A stretch of DNA of 64,000 nt from Ornithobacterium rhinotracheale (GTDB taxonomy: Bacteria > Bacteroidota > Bacteroidia > Flavobacteriales > Weeksellaceae): assembly GCF_022832975.1 (NCBI RefSeq), contig NZ_CP094846.1, forward strand, positions 682,001 through 746,000. Reading direction: 5' to 3'. The translations under genes and the position numbers were made by a program. This document shows, piece by piece, positions 9,113 to 18,719 of this stretch. Positions within the stretch are counted from its first letter, which is position 1. Every line of letters begins with the position of its first letter. A model generated the notes under the pieces. That model had not been told where the DNA came from, searched no databases, and worked only from the letters and a program-made list of their open reading frames with translations.

Positions 9113-10372
9113 ATGACAAATAATACTGAAAGAGAATTATTAAGATTTACAACCGCAGGGAGTGTAGACGACGGAAAAAGTACACTCATAGGGCGGCTAT
9201 TATATGATTCAAAATCCATATTCCAAGACCAATTAAGCGCCGTAGAGTCTAGCTCTCGCAAAAAAGGTTTGGAGCAAATAGACTTTTCGTTATTGACCGA
9301 CGGGCTGAAAGACGAGCGCGAGCAAGGAATCACCATTGATGTGGCGTATCGCTATTTTTCTACGCCTAAAAGAAAATTCATCATCGCAGACACGCCAGGG
9401 CACATTCAGTACACCAGAAATATGGTTACGGGTGCATCTACTGCCAATCTTGCCATAATTTTGGTTGATGCCAGAAATGGTGTAATTGAACAGACCAAAC
9501 GCCACTCTTATATTGCCTCTTTGTTGCAAATTCCGCACTTGGTGGTGTGTGTGAACAAAATGGATTTGGTGGATTATAGCGAAGAAGCCTTTAATAAAGT
9601 CATTGCACAATACGATGATTTTTCGTCTAAAATGACGATAAAAGATGTACACTATATTCCGATTTCTGCTTTGCATGGAGACAATGTGGTAGACAAATCA
9701 GACAAAATGCCTTGGTATCAAGGGCGCACTTTGCTCGATACGCTAGAAACCATACACATCGCAAGCGACCAAAACTTTATCGATATGCGTTTCCCAGTGC
9801 AAACCGTGATTCGTCCGCACAGCGATGCCTTTCATGATTTTAGAGGCTATGCAGGGCAAGTAGCCAGCGGAATCCTCCACGTGGGCGATGAGGTAGAGGT
9901 GCTCCCCTCAGGCTTCACCTCCAAGGTTAAAACAATACACACGCACGATGGCGATTTGCAAGAAGCCTTCCCGCCGATGTCCGTAGCCCTCACCCTTGAA
10001 GATGATATAGATGTGAGCCGTGGCGATATGATTGTAAAGAAAAACAACCAGCCCCAAAGCACCCAAGACATAGATGCCGTGCTATGCTGGTTCAACCAAA
10101 AACCTGCACACCCACGTGGGAAATATTATTTAAAACACACAACCAACGAGGTGAAAGCCATGATTAAAGAAGTGCTTTACAAAGTAGATGTCAATACCCT
10201 GAACCGCGATGAAACGGATAAGCAATTAACGATGAATGACATTGCACGCGTCAAAATCCGAACCACCAAGCCCCTCTTCATCGATAAATATCGCGATAAC
10301 CGCATCACGGGAAGCCTGATTTTAATCGATGAAAGCACCAACGAGACTGTTGCGGCAGGAATGATATGCTAA
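9113..10372 (+). CDS. cysN: Sulfate adenylyltransferase subunit 1 (GTPase)
   Basis: CysN (419 aa) couples GTP hydrolysis to APS formation by CysD. It is an EF-Tu-type GTPase with G1 GSVDDGKS (16-23), G3 DTPGH (near 93), G4 NKMD (near 148) and G5 ISAL. Beta-barrel domains 2 and 3 follow. No CysC domain is fused at the C-terminus, consistent with the separate cysC. Its stop lies 23 bp before the likely start of the S46 peptidase, so that gene may be read through from this operon. Confidence 0.95.
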   Translation: MTNNTERELLRFTTAGSVDDGKSTLIGRLLYDSKSIFQDQLSAVESSSRKKGLEQIDFSLLTDGLKDEREQGITIDVAYRYFSTPKRKFIIADTPGHIQYTRNMVTGASTANLAIILVDARNGVIEQTKRHSYIASLLQIPHLVVCVNKMDLVDYSEEAFNKVIAQYDDFSSKMTIKDVHYIPISALHGDNVVDKSDKMPWYQGRTLLDTLETIHIASDQNFIDMRFPVQTVIRPHSDAFHDFRGYAGQVASGILHVGDEVEVLPSGFTSKVKTIHTHDGDLQEAFPPMSVALTLEDDIDVSRGDMIVKKNNQPQSTQDIDAVLCWFNQKPAHPRGKYYLKHTTNEVKAMIKEVLYKVDVNTLNRDETDKQLTMNDIARVKIRTTKPLFIDKYRDNRITGSLILIDESTNETVAAGMIC

Positions 10373-10395
10373 AAAATATTTTAAAACATAATCGC

Positions 10396-12513
10396 ATGAA
10401 ACAACTACGATTACAATTAAGTCTATTAATGACTTTGGCTGTAGGATTTGCATTTGCCCAAAAAAGTGGCGGAATGTGGATTCCCAACGAGCTGAACGAG
10501 CCGGAGATGAAGGAAATGGGAATGAAGATAAGCGCCAAAGATATCTTTAACCCCAAGGCCCCAAGTATCAAAGATGCGGTGGCGCACTTTAATGGGGGGT
10601 GCACCTCGGAGGTGATTTCGCCTCAGGGGCTTTTGCTCACTAATCACCACTGTGGATACGGACAAATCCAAGCGCACTCAAGCGTAGAGCACGATTATTT
10701 AAAAGATGGCTTTTGGGCGCAGGATTATGCTAGTGAGTTGCCTAATGCGGGGCTCACGGCGACTTTTATTGTCGATATCAAAGATGTAACGCCGCAGATT
10801 GAGGAGGCGCTAGCCGTGAAAACGAGCGCAGCGCAGTTGGAGCTTTTGAAGGCAAACGCCATCAATAAGCTTGAAAGTGAGTACCCGCGTGAGGCGTGGC
10901 AGGAGGTGATGGTGAAGCCTTTTTATAAGGGAAATAAGTATTACCTCTTCGTAACGGAGACTTTTAAAGATGTGCGCCTTGTGGGAGCGCCGCCGAGTAG
11001 CATCGGGAAATTTGGTAGCGATACGGATAACTGGGTGTGGCCAAGGCATACGGGGGATTTTTCGATTTTTAGAATCTATGCGGATAAGAATAACCGCCCT
11101 GCGGAGTATTCCAAGGATAATGTGCCGTACAAGCCTAAGCATTTTTTACCTATAAATATTAAAGGTATAAAGGAGGGCGACTTTACTTTTGTCTTCGGCT
11201 TCCCAGGGACTACGGATGAGTACCTGCCTGCCTCGTCCATCGAGCAGGTAGTTAATCTACTAAACCCCGCTAAAATCAAAGTGCGCGAGAATGCCTTGAA
11301 GATTATGGATAAGTATATGAAAGCCGACCCTAAAACGAAAATCCAATACGCCGCAACCTATGCCAGCATTGCCAATTATTGGAAAAAAATGATAGGCGAG
11401 TCCCAAGGGATTCAAAAATCAAATGCCGTGGCGCATAAAAAGGCTTACGAAAAGAAATTGCAAGAGAAGATTGAACAAAAATGTAAACGAAGCAAGAACA
11501 AACCTTGCGATGAATACCCTACTCTGCTCGCCGATTTGGGCAAATTAAATCAAGAAATAGCGGAGTGTAATCTAGTATCGGATATGTTTTCGGAGGCCAT
11601 TTATAGAAACTCGCAGCTCCTGAGAATGGCACTCACGGCTAATAATCTTTTAATGAATGCAGATGAGGTGTATTACCATAAAGTAACTCAAAACTTCAAA
11701 GGGATTTACAAAAACTTCAATCCACAAGTAGAAGAAGAAGTGGCTTTAAAAATGTGGGCGCTCTACCACGAGGGCGTGCCCGCAAGCTATGCGCCAGAGC
11801 GCCTTGCCATCACGGCGCAGGATATTGAAAACTCTATTCTATTCAAGCTAGGTAAAGAGGGAACCGCCCTGCTAGATGACCAAGCTCAATTCCTAAACGA
11901 ATTGAAAAAAGATGCCTTGGTGAAAAAAGTGGGCGAGCTTACGCAGATTTATTACACCCTAGCCTCAGCACCCCGCCAAGCAATTCAGCAAAAAATCGAT
12001 GAGAAGATGAAGGCCTATATGGGCGCTCAATTGGAGCTGATGCAAGATGAGAAAAGATTCTTCCCAGATGCCAATTCCACCCTACGCGTTACCTATGGCA
12101 AAGTGCAGGGCTATGAGCCGCGCGATGCCGTGGAGTACAAGCCGCAGACTTATTTAAAAGGCGTGATGGAAAAATATGTGCCAGGGGATTATGAATTTGA
12201 TGTATCGCACAAGTTGATAGATTTATTTGAGAAAAAAGACTATGGCATCTATGGGGAAAATGGTAAAATGCCAGTGAATTTCATTGCCACTAATCACACC
12301 ACGGGAGGCAACTCAGGCAGCCCCGCACTAGATGCTCACGGGAATTTAATCGGCCTAAACTTTGACCGCGTTTGGGAGGGCACTATGAGCGATTTGTATT
12401 ACGACCCCGCTATCTGCCGAAACATTATGGTGGATATGCGCTATGTACTTTTTGTGATTGATAAATATGCAGGAGCTAAGCGCCTCATTAAAGAGATGAA
12501 AATTGTGAAATAA
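10396..12513 (+). CDS. dpp11: S46 dipeptidyl-peptidase, DPP11 type (Asp/Glu specific)
   Basis: A secreted or periplasmic serine exopeptidase of 705 aa. The ATG at 10396 is preferred over one at 10366 that overlaps cysN, because it puts a normal signal peptide (MKQLRLQ...GFAFA|Q) at the N-terminus. The S46 triad is visible: His85 in TNHHCGYG, Asp in RHTGDFSIFR (near residue 218), and Ser640 in GGNSGSP. The segment NFDRVWEG places an arginine at 658, 18 residues after the serine. In Porphyromonas this is the DPP11 residue that selects acidic P1 side chains, where DPP7 has glycine. It releases Xaa-Asp/Glu dipeptides from oligopeptides. A strong terminator follows. Confidence 0.9.
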   Translation: MKQLRLQLSLLMTLAVGFAFAQKSGGMWIPNELNEPEMKEMGMKISAKDIFNPKAPSIKDAVAHFNGGCTSEVISPQGLLLTNHHCGYGQIQAHSSVEHDYLKDGFWAQDYASELPNAGLTATFIVDIKDVTPQIEEALAVKTSAAQLELLKANAINKLESEYPREAWQEVMVKPFYKGNKYYLFVTETFKDVRLVGAPPSSIGKFGSDTDNWVWPRHTGDFSIFRIYADKNNRPAEYSKDNVPYKPKHFLPINIKGIKEGDFTFVFGFPGTTDEYLPASSIEQVVNLLNPAKIKVRENALKIMDKYMKADPKTKIQYAATYASIANYWKKMIGESQGIQKSNAVAHKKAYEKKLQEKIEQKCKRSKNKPCDEYPTLLADLGKLNQEIAECNLVSDMFSEAIYRNSQLLRMALTANNLLMNADEVYYHKVTQNFKGIYKNFNPQVEEEVALKMWALYHEGVPASYAPERLAITAQDIENSILFKLGKEGTALLDDQAQFLNELKKDALVKKVGELTQIYYTLASAPRQAIQQKIDEKMKAYMGAQLELMQDEKRFFPDANSTLRVTYGKVQGYEPRDAVEYKPQTYLKGVMEKYVPGDYEFDVSHKLIDLFEKKDYGIYGENGKMPVNFIATNHTTGGNSGSPALDAHGNLIGLNFDRVWEGTMSDLYYDPAICRNIMVDMRYVLFVIDKYAGAKRLIKEMKIVK

Positions 12514-12537
12514 TCTAATTTTATAGAAAAAACAACC

Positions 12538-12572
12538 AAGGGAATTGTGCTTTTTAGTGCAATTCCCTTTTT
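12538..12572 (+). terminator. Rho-independent terminator after the S46 peptidase gene
   Basis: Arms AAGGGAATTG (12538-12547) and CAATTCCCTT (12560-12569), a perfect 10-bp stem followed by T residues. The gap 12514-12855 contains this terminator and, further on, the susC regulatory blocks; no gene is seen in it. Confidence 0.85.
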
Positions 12573-12662
12573 AAATTTAGTTAAATTGAAAAGTAAAGAT
12601 GTTAAATGGATTTAAAATAAAATGTCATTGTACTTAAATGCTTAAATTATAATATTATAGCT

Positions 12663-12680
12663 TTATTGGCTGTGGTATCC
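12663..12680 (+). promoter_or_regulatory. Conserved block upstream of the first susC
   Basis: TTATTGGCTGTGGTATCC recurs upstream of the second susC (21574-21591) with only two changed bases. The distance to the shared promoter is also similar (124 versus 131 bp). The surrounding sequence is much less alike, so this may be a regulator site. Bound factor unknown. Confidence 0.35.
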
Positions 12681-12795
12681 TATTGTTTTTGAGAAAATGA
12701 TAGTGATTTAATGGTATTTGTGTGATATTTTTAAAGAAAAATAATTTTTTATGTGTTTTTAGATAAAGGAATGTAAGTTTTAAACTGTTAAAAAC

Positions 12796-12826
12796 TTCGT
12801 TTTCCATTGAAACTTTTCTACTTTTG
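12796..12826 (+). promoter_or_regulatory. Promoter of the first susCD operon
   Basis: The -7 box TACTTTTG (12819-12826) fits TAnnTTTG. TTCG (12796-12799), exactly 19 bp upstream, is a one-mismatch -33 (TTTG). It is embedded in GTTAAAAACTTCGT (12787-12800), repeated exactly before the second susC. The start codon lies 29 bp downstream. Confidence 0.7.
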
Positions 12827-12855
12827 TGCGCTAATAAACACTATTAAATTTATAT

Positions 12856-15800
12856 ATGAGGAGTAAAAACTTATGGATTTTTATTTTTTCATTGTTCTTA
12901 TGCAGTTACGCATTTGCGCAAGAAAAAGTGATTACGGGAAAAGTGGTAGATGCCAGTGGTTATCCTTTGGCAGATGCCTATGTTTATGTAGAAGGAGCCG
13001 ATAAAGGTGTGTACACAGATGGTGAGGGGAATTATGAAATCCCTGCAAAAGTGGGCGATAAGCTTAAATTTGAGTTTATCGGCTTTGATACGGTAACGAA
13101 AACGATTACCGATAAATCAAAGAAGGTAGATGTAAAGATGTCCTCTGGTGATAAAGATGTTAAGCTCGCCGATGTCGTTACAACAGGTATCACCACCACA
13201 GATAAGCGCTTATTTACCGGAGCCTCAGATAAGCTCAATGCCGAAGAGGTGAAATTGGCAGGGGTGCCAGATGTGAGTAGAGGGCTAGAAGGGCGTTCCG
13301 CAGGGGTGTCCGTTCAGAATGTCTCTGGTTCATTTGGTTCGGCGCCTAAGATTAGAGTGCGTGGAGCCACTTCCATTTATGGTAGCTCTAAGCCACTTTG
13401 GGTGGTAGATGGGGTGATTTTGGAAAACGCCGTAGATGTAGATGCTGATGACCTATCTTCTGGAGACCCTAAAACATTGATAAGCTCTGCCGTAGCGGGC
13501 TTAAACCCAGATGATATTGAGAGCTTTCAGATATTAAAAGATGGTTCCGCTACCTCAATCTACGGAGCGAGAGCGATGGCAGGGGTGATTGTAATCACTA
13601 CCAAGAAAGGCCGCGCAGGCGTGAGCACATTTAGCTACACCGGAGAGTTTACCAATCGCTTGATTCCTAGCTATGGAAACTTTAATATTATGAACTCTCA
13701 GGAGCAAATGAGCGTTTACCAAGAAATGGATAGAGCGGGCTGGCTGAATTTTTCAGATTTATCAGGCGCTAGAACAACGGGCGTTTATGGTAAAATGTAT
13801 CAAGATTTGTATAAATTCGACCCTGTAACGGGGAAATTTGTCCTTAGAAATGATGAGGCTTCAAAACTTCAATATTTAAGAGAGGCCGAGCGAAGAAATA
13901 CTAACTGGTTTAAGCAATTGTTTAATAATAATTTAGTGCAAAATCACTCTGTGAGCATCTCATCGGGTAGCGATAAATCTACCTACTATGCCTCATTGAG
14001 TGCGATGGTGGACCCAGGGTGGACACGAGCCAGCGAGGTGAACCGCTATACTGGAAACTTTAATGCATCGTATAAAATTTTAGATAACTTAAAATTAAAC
14101 ATTATAAGTAACGGCTCATACAGAAAGCAAAAAGCCCCAGGCTCGCTAAGCCAAAGCCTTGATATAGTGAATGGAAAAGTTACTAGAGATTTTGATATCA
14201 ACCCGTATTCGTATGCTCTGAATACTTCAAGAGCGCTAGACTCAAAGGTGTTTTATACCAGAGACTTTGCGCCATTTAACATTTTGCACGAGCTGGATAA
14301 TAACTATATAGACCTGAATGTCTCTAACTTGAAATTCCAAGGAGGGCTTACATGGGATATTAGAAAAGGATTGACGGCTAATGTCTTAGGAGCTATTTCC
14401 TACAATAATGCCAAGACAGAACACCATGTTACGGAGTTCTCTAACAGAGCAATGGCGTATAGAGTGGATTTCCCTACCACTACGAGAGATAGAAACACCT
14501 TCTTATACAAGGACCCAGATGAGAGATTTGGCGTGAGAAAAGTCGTGCTTCCAGAAGGCGGGCTATACAGATTAAGCGAAAACGAATTATTGTCCTACGA
14601 TTTTAGAGGTACATTAAGATACAATACAGTGTTTAATAACATTCACACCTTGAATACCTTAGTGGGAGCGGAAGCCACCTCGGCAAAGAGACACGCCACT
14701 TGGAATCAAGGCTACGGAATGCAGTATTCACTAGGAGAGGTGCCGTTCTTTGATTATAGAATTTTCAAAAAATTAAAAGAAGAAGGGTCTAATTACTACG
14801 GTATAGGGAATACAATTGCCAAGAACTTAGCATTCTTTGGAAATGCCACCTATTCATACAAAGGCAAGTATACCTTAAACGGAACATTGCGCTATGAAGG
14901 TTCCAACCAATTAGGGAAATCAAGAAATGCCCGCTGGTTGCCAACTTGGAACATCGCAGGATTGTGGGCAGCGCACGAAGAAGATTTCTTCACTAGCCTT
15001 AGACCTACGATTTCTACTTTAAGATTAAAAGGCTCGTACAGCTTAACGGCCGATAGAGGGCCAGCCTCAAATTCAGCCGTGGTCATTAGAAGCGTTACCC
15101 CGTGGAGACACTCCGCTGATATTCAAGAAGGAGGTTTGGTGATTGCTAGTTTAGAAAATTCGGATTTAACTTATGAGAAGAAAACCGAGCTAAACATCGG
15201 CGCAGAATTAGGCTTCTTGGATAATAGAATTAACTTAAATGTAGACTGGTATAAGCGCTTGAACTACGATTTGATAGCCTATATCGATGTGCAAGGAATC
15301 GGTGGGGAAGTGAGAAAGACTGGAAATGTCGCTGAGATGGAATCAAACGGATTGGAGCTTTCGCTCTCTACGCTTAACTTAAAAACCAATGATTTCTCTT
15401 GGTCTACCAATTTTATCTACTCACACATAAACAATAAGGTAACTAAGCTAGCCAATGTAGAGAGAATGATTAGACTAGTTTCAGGCTCAGGTTTCACCAG
15501 AGAGGGCTACCCAGTGAGAGGGCTTTTCTCGATACCGTTTAAGGGGCTGAACGATGAGGGGCTACCTACTTTCTTAAATAGAAATAAGGAAATTACTACC
15601 TCAGATATCAATTTCCAGGAAAGACAGTTGCTTGATTACTTAGAATATTCAGGCTCTGTGGACCCTACCGATGTGGGAAGTTTAGGGAACATTTTTAAAT
15701 ACAAAGGATTTAATTTAAATGTATTCTTAACCTACTCTTTCGGAAATGTCGTGAGGCTAGACCCCGTGTTTAGCAATGAATACTCGGAGCTTAGCGCAAT

Positions 15801-16179
15801 GCCGAGAGACTTTAAAAATAGATGGGCGCTCCCAGGTGATGAGAAGGTTACCGATATTCCTGTAATCTCCAATCGCCGCCAAAATGAGAATGACCCAAGG
15901 CTGGAAGTGGCTTATAATGCATACAACTACTCCACCGCTAGAATTGCAAAAGGCGATTTTATAAGAATGAAAGAAATCTCCCTAGGCTATGATTTCCCGA
16001 AACCAATTTTAGAGAAATTAAAACTTAGAAATCTTTCATTAAAACTGCAAGGAACCAATTTATTCCTGCTGTATGCGGATAAAAAATTAAATGGTCAAGA
16101 CCCTGAATTCTTTAATGCAGGAGGGGTGGCAGTGCCAATGCCAAAGCAGTATACCTTCACCATTAGAGTTGGATTGTAA
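12856..16179 (+). CDS. SusC/RagA-family TonB-linked outer-membrane receptor
   Basis: A 1107-aa outer-membrane importer. A signal peptide (cleavage after AFAQ) is followed by a carboxypeptidase-like regulatory domain (VITGKVVDASGYPLADAYVYVEG, residues ~25-100), a plug domain with IRVRGATSIYGSSKPLWVVDG, and a 22-strand barrel ending in TFTIRVGL. It should work with the SusD lipoprotein encoded 19 bp downstream and with TonB. The five-gene operon also encodes a zinc metallohydrolase and two DUF4302-type lipoproteins, suggesting peptide or protein-derived cargo rather than glycan; no glycosidase is present. Its N-terminus is nearly the same as that of the second SusC (21772). Confidence 0.93.
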   Translation: MRSKNLWIFIFSLFLCSYAFAQEKVITGKVVDASGYPLADAYVYVEGADKGVYTDGEGNYEIPAKVGDKLKFEFIGFDTVTKTITDKSKKVDVKMSSGDKDVKLADVVTTGITTTDKRLFTGASDKLNAEEVKLAGVPDVSRGLEGRSAGVSVQNVSGSFGSAPKIRVRGATSIYGSSKPLWVVDGVILENAVDVDADDLSSGDPKTLISSAVAGLNPDDIESFQILKDGSATSIYGARAMAGVIVITTKKGRAGVSTFSYTGEFTNRLIPSYGNFNIMNSQEQMSVYQEMDRAGWLNFSDLSGARTTGVYGKMYQDLYKFDPVTGKFVLRNDEASKLQYLREAERRNTNWFKQLFNNNLVQNHSVSISSGSDKSTYYASLSAMVDPGWTRASEVNRYTGNFNASYKILDNLKLNIISNGSYRKQKAPGSLSQSLDIVNGKVTRDFDINPYSYALNTSRALDSKVFYTRDFAPFNILHELDNNYIDLNVSNLKFQGGLTWDIRKGLTANVLGAISYNNAKTEHHVTEFSNRAMAYRVDFPTTTRDRNTFLYKDPDERFGVRKVVLPEGGLYRLSENELLSYDFRGTLRYNTVFNNIHTLNTLVGAEATSAKRHATWNQGYGMQYSLGEVPFFDYRIFKKLKEEGSNYYGIGNTIAKNLAFFGNATYSYKGKYTLNGTLRYEGSNQLGKSRNARWLPTWNIAGLWAAHEEDFFTSLRPTISTLRLKGSYSLTADRGPASNSAVVIRSVTPWRHSADIQEGGLVIASLENSDLTYEKKTELNIGAELGFLDNRINLNVDWYKRLNYDLIAYIDVQGIGGEVRKTGNVAEMESNGLELSLSTLNLKTNDFSWSTNFIYSHINNKVTKLANVERMIRLVSGSGFTREGYPVRGLFSIPFKGLNDEGLPTFLNRNKEITTSDINFQERQLLDYLEYSGSVDPTDVGSLGNIFKYKGFNLNVFLTYSFGNVVRLDPVFSNEYSELSAMPRDFKNRWALPGDEKVTDIPVISNRRQNENDPRLEVAYNAYNYSTARIAKGDFIRMKEISLGYDFPKPILEKLKLRNLSLKLQGTNLFLLYADKKLNGQDPEFFNAGGVAVPMPKQYTFTIRVGL

Positions 16180-16198
16180 TTTGAAAAATGTAAAAAGA

Positions 16199-17764
16199 AT
16201 GAAAAATAAATATATAAAAATAGCCTTGTTACTTGTAAGTGTAGTCTTTGCTTCTTGTAACAGTTTCTTAGATGAAAACCCAGATAATAGGACGCAAGTA
16301 GACTCCAAAGAGAAAATCTCTAAAATACTAGTCTCTGCATATAGCTCCGCTTCGTACGGCTTGTTGGCAGAGCTGAGCTCAGACAATATTGATGATTTAG
16401 GCGATAAAGTGCACTGGTCTAATCAAGATTTAAGTATGTTCTATTGGCAAGATGTTGATGAGGTATCAGAAGACACGCCGCAATCTGTGTGGGAAGCTAT
16501 GTATGCCGCAATCGCCAATGCCAATGAGGCGCTCGCTGCCATCGAGAGAATGGGCTCGCCAGAGGATTTAAACCCTCAAAAAGGAGAGGCCCTAGTTGCC
16601 AGAGCGTATGCGCACTTTGTTTTGGTAAATATCTTTGGGAAGCACATTAATGATGAGACTAGCGCCACAGATTTAGGCGTGGTGTATATGACTGGCTCTG
16701 AAAAAACGCTAGACCCAAAATATAAAAGAGAAACCGTGGCTGAAAATTACCAAAAAATCGAAAGAGATTTAACCGAAGGTTTAGCCTTAATCTCAGATGA
16801 AGCGTATACACAGCCAAAATACCACTTTAATAAAAAAGCCGCTGAAGCCTTTGCCGCTAGATTCTACCTATACAGCGGAAAATGGGCAGAGGCCGAAAAG
16901 TATGCCAACGAAGTACTGGGCTCAGACCCAAGCTCAATCCTTATGGATTATAAAGAATTGGCTTCGGGAGTTTATGAGCTTTATGAAGAAGTGCCAAAGC
17001 AGTATGTGAGCCCAGAAAGAACCGCCAACCTGCTAGTGGCAGACCCATACTCTTATAGAGTTAGAAAATTCTATTGGGGCGGACGCAAAAATGTTCGTTT
17101 CCATCACCATACATTAGTAGCACAGAATGAGACTCTCTTTGCACCTTCGTTCTATGGAAATGGGGGGACAAATTTCTATCTGCCAATTTTCACAGGAGTA
17201 TCGCCAATTAATAATACAGTATTCCACAATATTCCGGAGTTCTTCGAATATACCGACCCCGTGGCAGGTATAGGTTTCTTGCATACAGGAGAGGTGCTTT
17301 TCAGTACAGATGAGACCCTCCTTGTGAGAGCCGAAGCCCGTGTAATGCAAAAGAAATACGATGAGGCGGCAAGCGATTTAAATATTTGGGCTAAAAACTT
17401 TTGTAAAAGTCCAAGCGCAATTACTAAGGAAAGCATCAATAGTTTTTATTCAGGAATAAAATACTATACTGATGAAAAACCTACGCAAAAGAAGCAGCTG
17501 AACCCTAAATTCCAATTGGAATCAGGTATGCAAGAAAACTTGATTCACGCCGTGTTGCAGGCGCGCCGTGTGGAAAACCTTTACAACGGTTTGAGATGGT
17601 TTGATGTAAAACGCTACGGAATTGAAATTACAAGAAGGCTCTTAGGAAACGATGGTGCAAAATTGTTGGAAGTAAAAGATAGACTCCTCAAAGATGACCC
17701 TCGAAGAGCAATTCAATTGCCACAAAATGTTGTAAATGCAGGATTAGAAGCTAACCCAAGATAA
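16199..17764 (+). CDS. SusD/RagB-family nutrient-binding lipoprotein
   Basis: A 521-aa surface lipoprotein that caps the SusC channel and binds substrate. The ATG at 16199 gives a clean lipoprotein signal (MKNKYIKIALLLVSVVFASC, Cys20); the longer frame from 16091 would overlap susC and lacks a signal. N-terminal SusD-like helices occupy residues ~20-220. The SusD C-terminal core includes ARRVENLYNGLRWFDVKRYG, a characteristic RxxELxxEGxRxxDLxR-like segment. The protein ends with the usual PQNVVNAGLEANPR. Substrate unknown. Confidence 0.92.
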   Translation: MKNKYIKIALLLVSVVFASCNSFLDENPDNRTQVDSKEKISKILVSAYSSASYGLLAELSSDNIDDLGDKVHWSNQDLSMFYWQDVDEVSEDTPQSVWEAMYAAIANANEALAAIERMGSPEDLNPQKGEALVARAYAHFVLVNIFGKHINDETSATDLGVVYMTGSEKTLDPKYKRETVAENYQKIERDLTEGLALISDEAYTQPKYHFNKKAAEAFAARFYLYSGKWAEAEKYANEVLGSDPSSILMDYKELASGVYELYEEVPKQYVSPERTANLLVADPYSYRVRKFYWGGRKNVRFHHHTLVAQNETLFAPSFYGNGGTNFYLPIFTGVSPINNTVFHNIPEFFEYTDPVAGIGFLHTGEVLFSTDETLLVRAEARVMQKKYDEAASDLNIWAKNFCKSPSAITKESINSFYSGIKYYTDEKPTQKKQLNPKFQLESGMQENLIHAVLQARRVENLYNGLRWFDVKRYGIEITRRLLGNDGAKLLEVKDRLLKDDPRRAIQLPQNVVNAGLEANPR

Positions 17765-17781
17765 AAAAACTTTAATAAAAA

Positions 17782-18711
17782 ATGAAAAAAATAATAAGCC
17801 TATCAGTAGTATTCGCTTTGTTGTTCACTCTTTCCTCGTGCCGAGAAGATGATGAAATAAAGAGCGAAAGTGTATTGACTTCAAGCAACCCAACCGCTCA
17901 AAATGAGCTTGATAAATGGATTGCTACCAATTTTATAGACCCCTATAATATTGCATTACTTTACAGATACGAGGATACTAAAACCGACCAAACGGATTAT
18001 GTGATTCCTGCCTCTTACAATAAATCTGTACAGATGGCGAATATTATAAAGTACCTGTTTTTAGATGCGTATGCCCCCCATACCCCAAAAAACTTTTTGA
18101 AGCAATATGGACCAAAAACCATTATGCTAGTAGGCTCGGGAGCATATTACCCAAATGGTACAGTCAAGTTGGGGCTTGCAGAAAATGGTGTGAAATTTAC
18201 TCTGTTTGATGTCAATTCCCTCAATGTCTCTAATGTGGAACAACTCTATGACAGACATTTCAGAACCATTTACCACGAGTTTTCGCACATTCTGCACCAG
18301 ACTAAGGATTTCTCAGCAGAGTTTAAGAAAATCTCTGCTAAGGATTATGTATCAGATTCGTGGTCTGATGTGTGGCGAAATCCAAGAGACTTAGACGACC
18401 AAAATGCTCAAAAACCTTTGTCGCTAGAAGCAGGATTCATCTCAGATTACTCCTCAAAAGATGCCAACGAGGATTTTGTGGAGCTCATCGCGCACTATTT
18501 GACATATTCTCCAGAGAAGTGGAAGCAAACCCTAGACAAAGCGGCTGGTGCAAATGGTGATAAACCAGGGAAAAAAATCTTAGAGCAAAAAATAGGAATC
18601 GTTATCAGCTATATGAAAAAGGAATGGCAAATCGACCTTGATGCACTAAGAGATGAAATCCAAACGCGTGCCTCAAAAATAGGAGAATTAGAGATTGACC
18701 AATTGAAATAG
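17782..18711 (+). CDS. Import-associated zinc metallohydrolase lipoprotein (zincin)
   Basis: A 309-aa lipoprotein with lipobox Cys20. The zinc motif His165-Glu-Phe-Ser-His169 (YHEFSHILHQ) is followed by EDFVELIAHYL, which may give the third ligand. It matches the family known as substrate import-associated zinc metallohydrolase lipoproteins, which accompany SusCD pairs in Bacteroidota. The residues after the cysteine (CREDDE) look like the acidic surface-export signal described in Capnocytophaga and Flavobacterium lipoproteins, so it may act at the cell surface beside SusCD. It lies 17 bp after susD and 8 bp before the first DUF4302-type gene. Hydrolysis of a peptide cargo is inferred. Confidence 0.88.
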   Translation: MKKIISLSVVFALLFTLSSCREDDEIKSESVLTSSNPTAQNELDKWIATNFIDPYNIALLYRYEDTKTDQTDYVIPASYNKSVQMANIIKYLFLDAYAPHTPKNFLKQYGPKTIMLVGSGAYYPNGTVKLGLAENGVKFTLFDVNSLNVSNVEQLYDRHFRTIYHEFSHILHQTKDFSAEFKKISAKDYVSDSWSDVWRNPRDLDDQNAQKPLSLEAGFISDYSSKDANEDFVELIAHYLTYSPEKWKQTLDKAAGANGDKPGKKILEQKIGIVISYMKKEWQIDLDALRDEIQTRASKIGELEIDQLK

Positions 18712-18719
18712 AGTGAGTA

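Noticed and set aside
16091-16198. Extended N-terminus of the first SusD
   Set aside because: Would overlap susC by ~90 bp and hide the lipobox; the ATG at 16199 gives a textbook lipoprotein signal.
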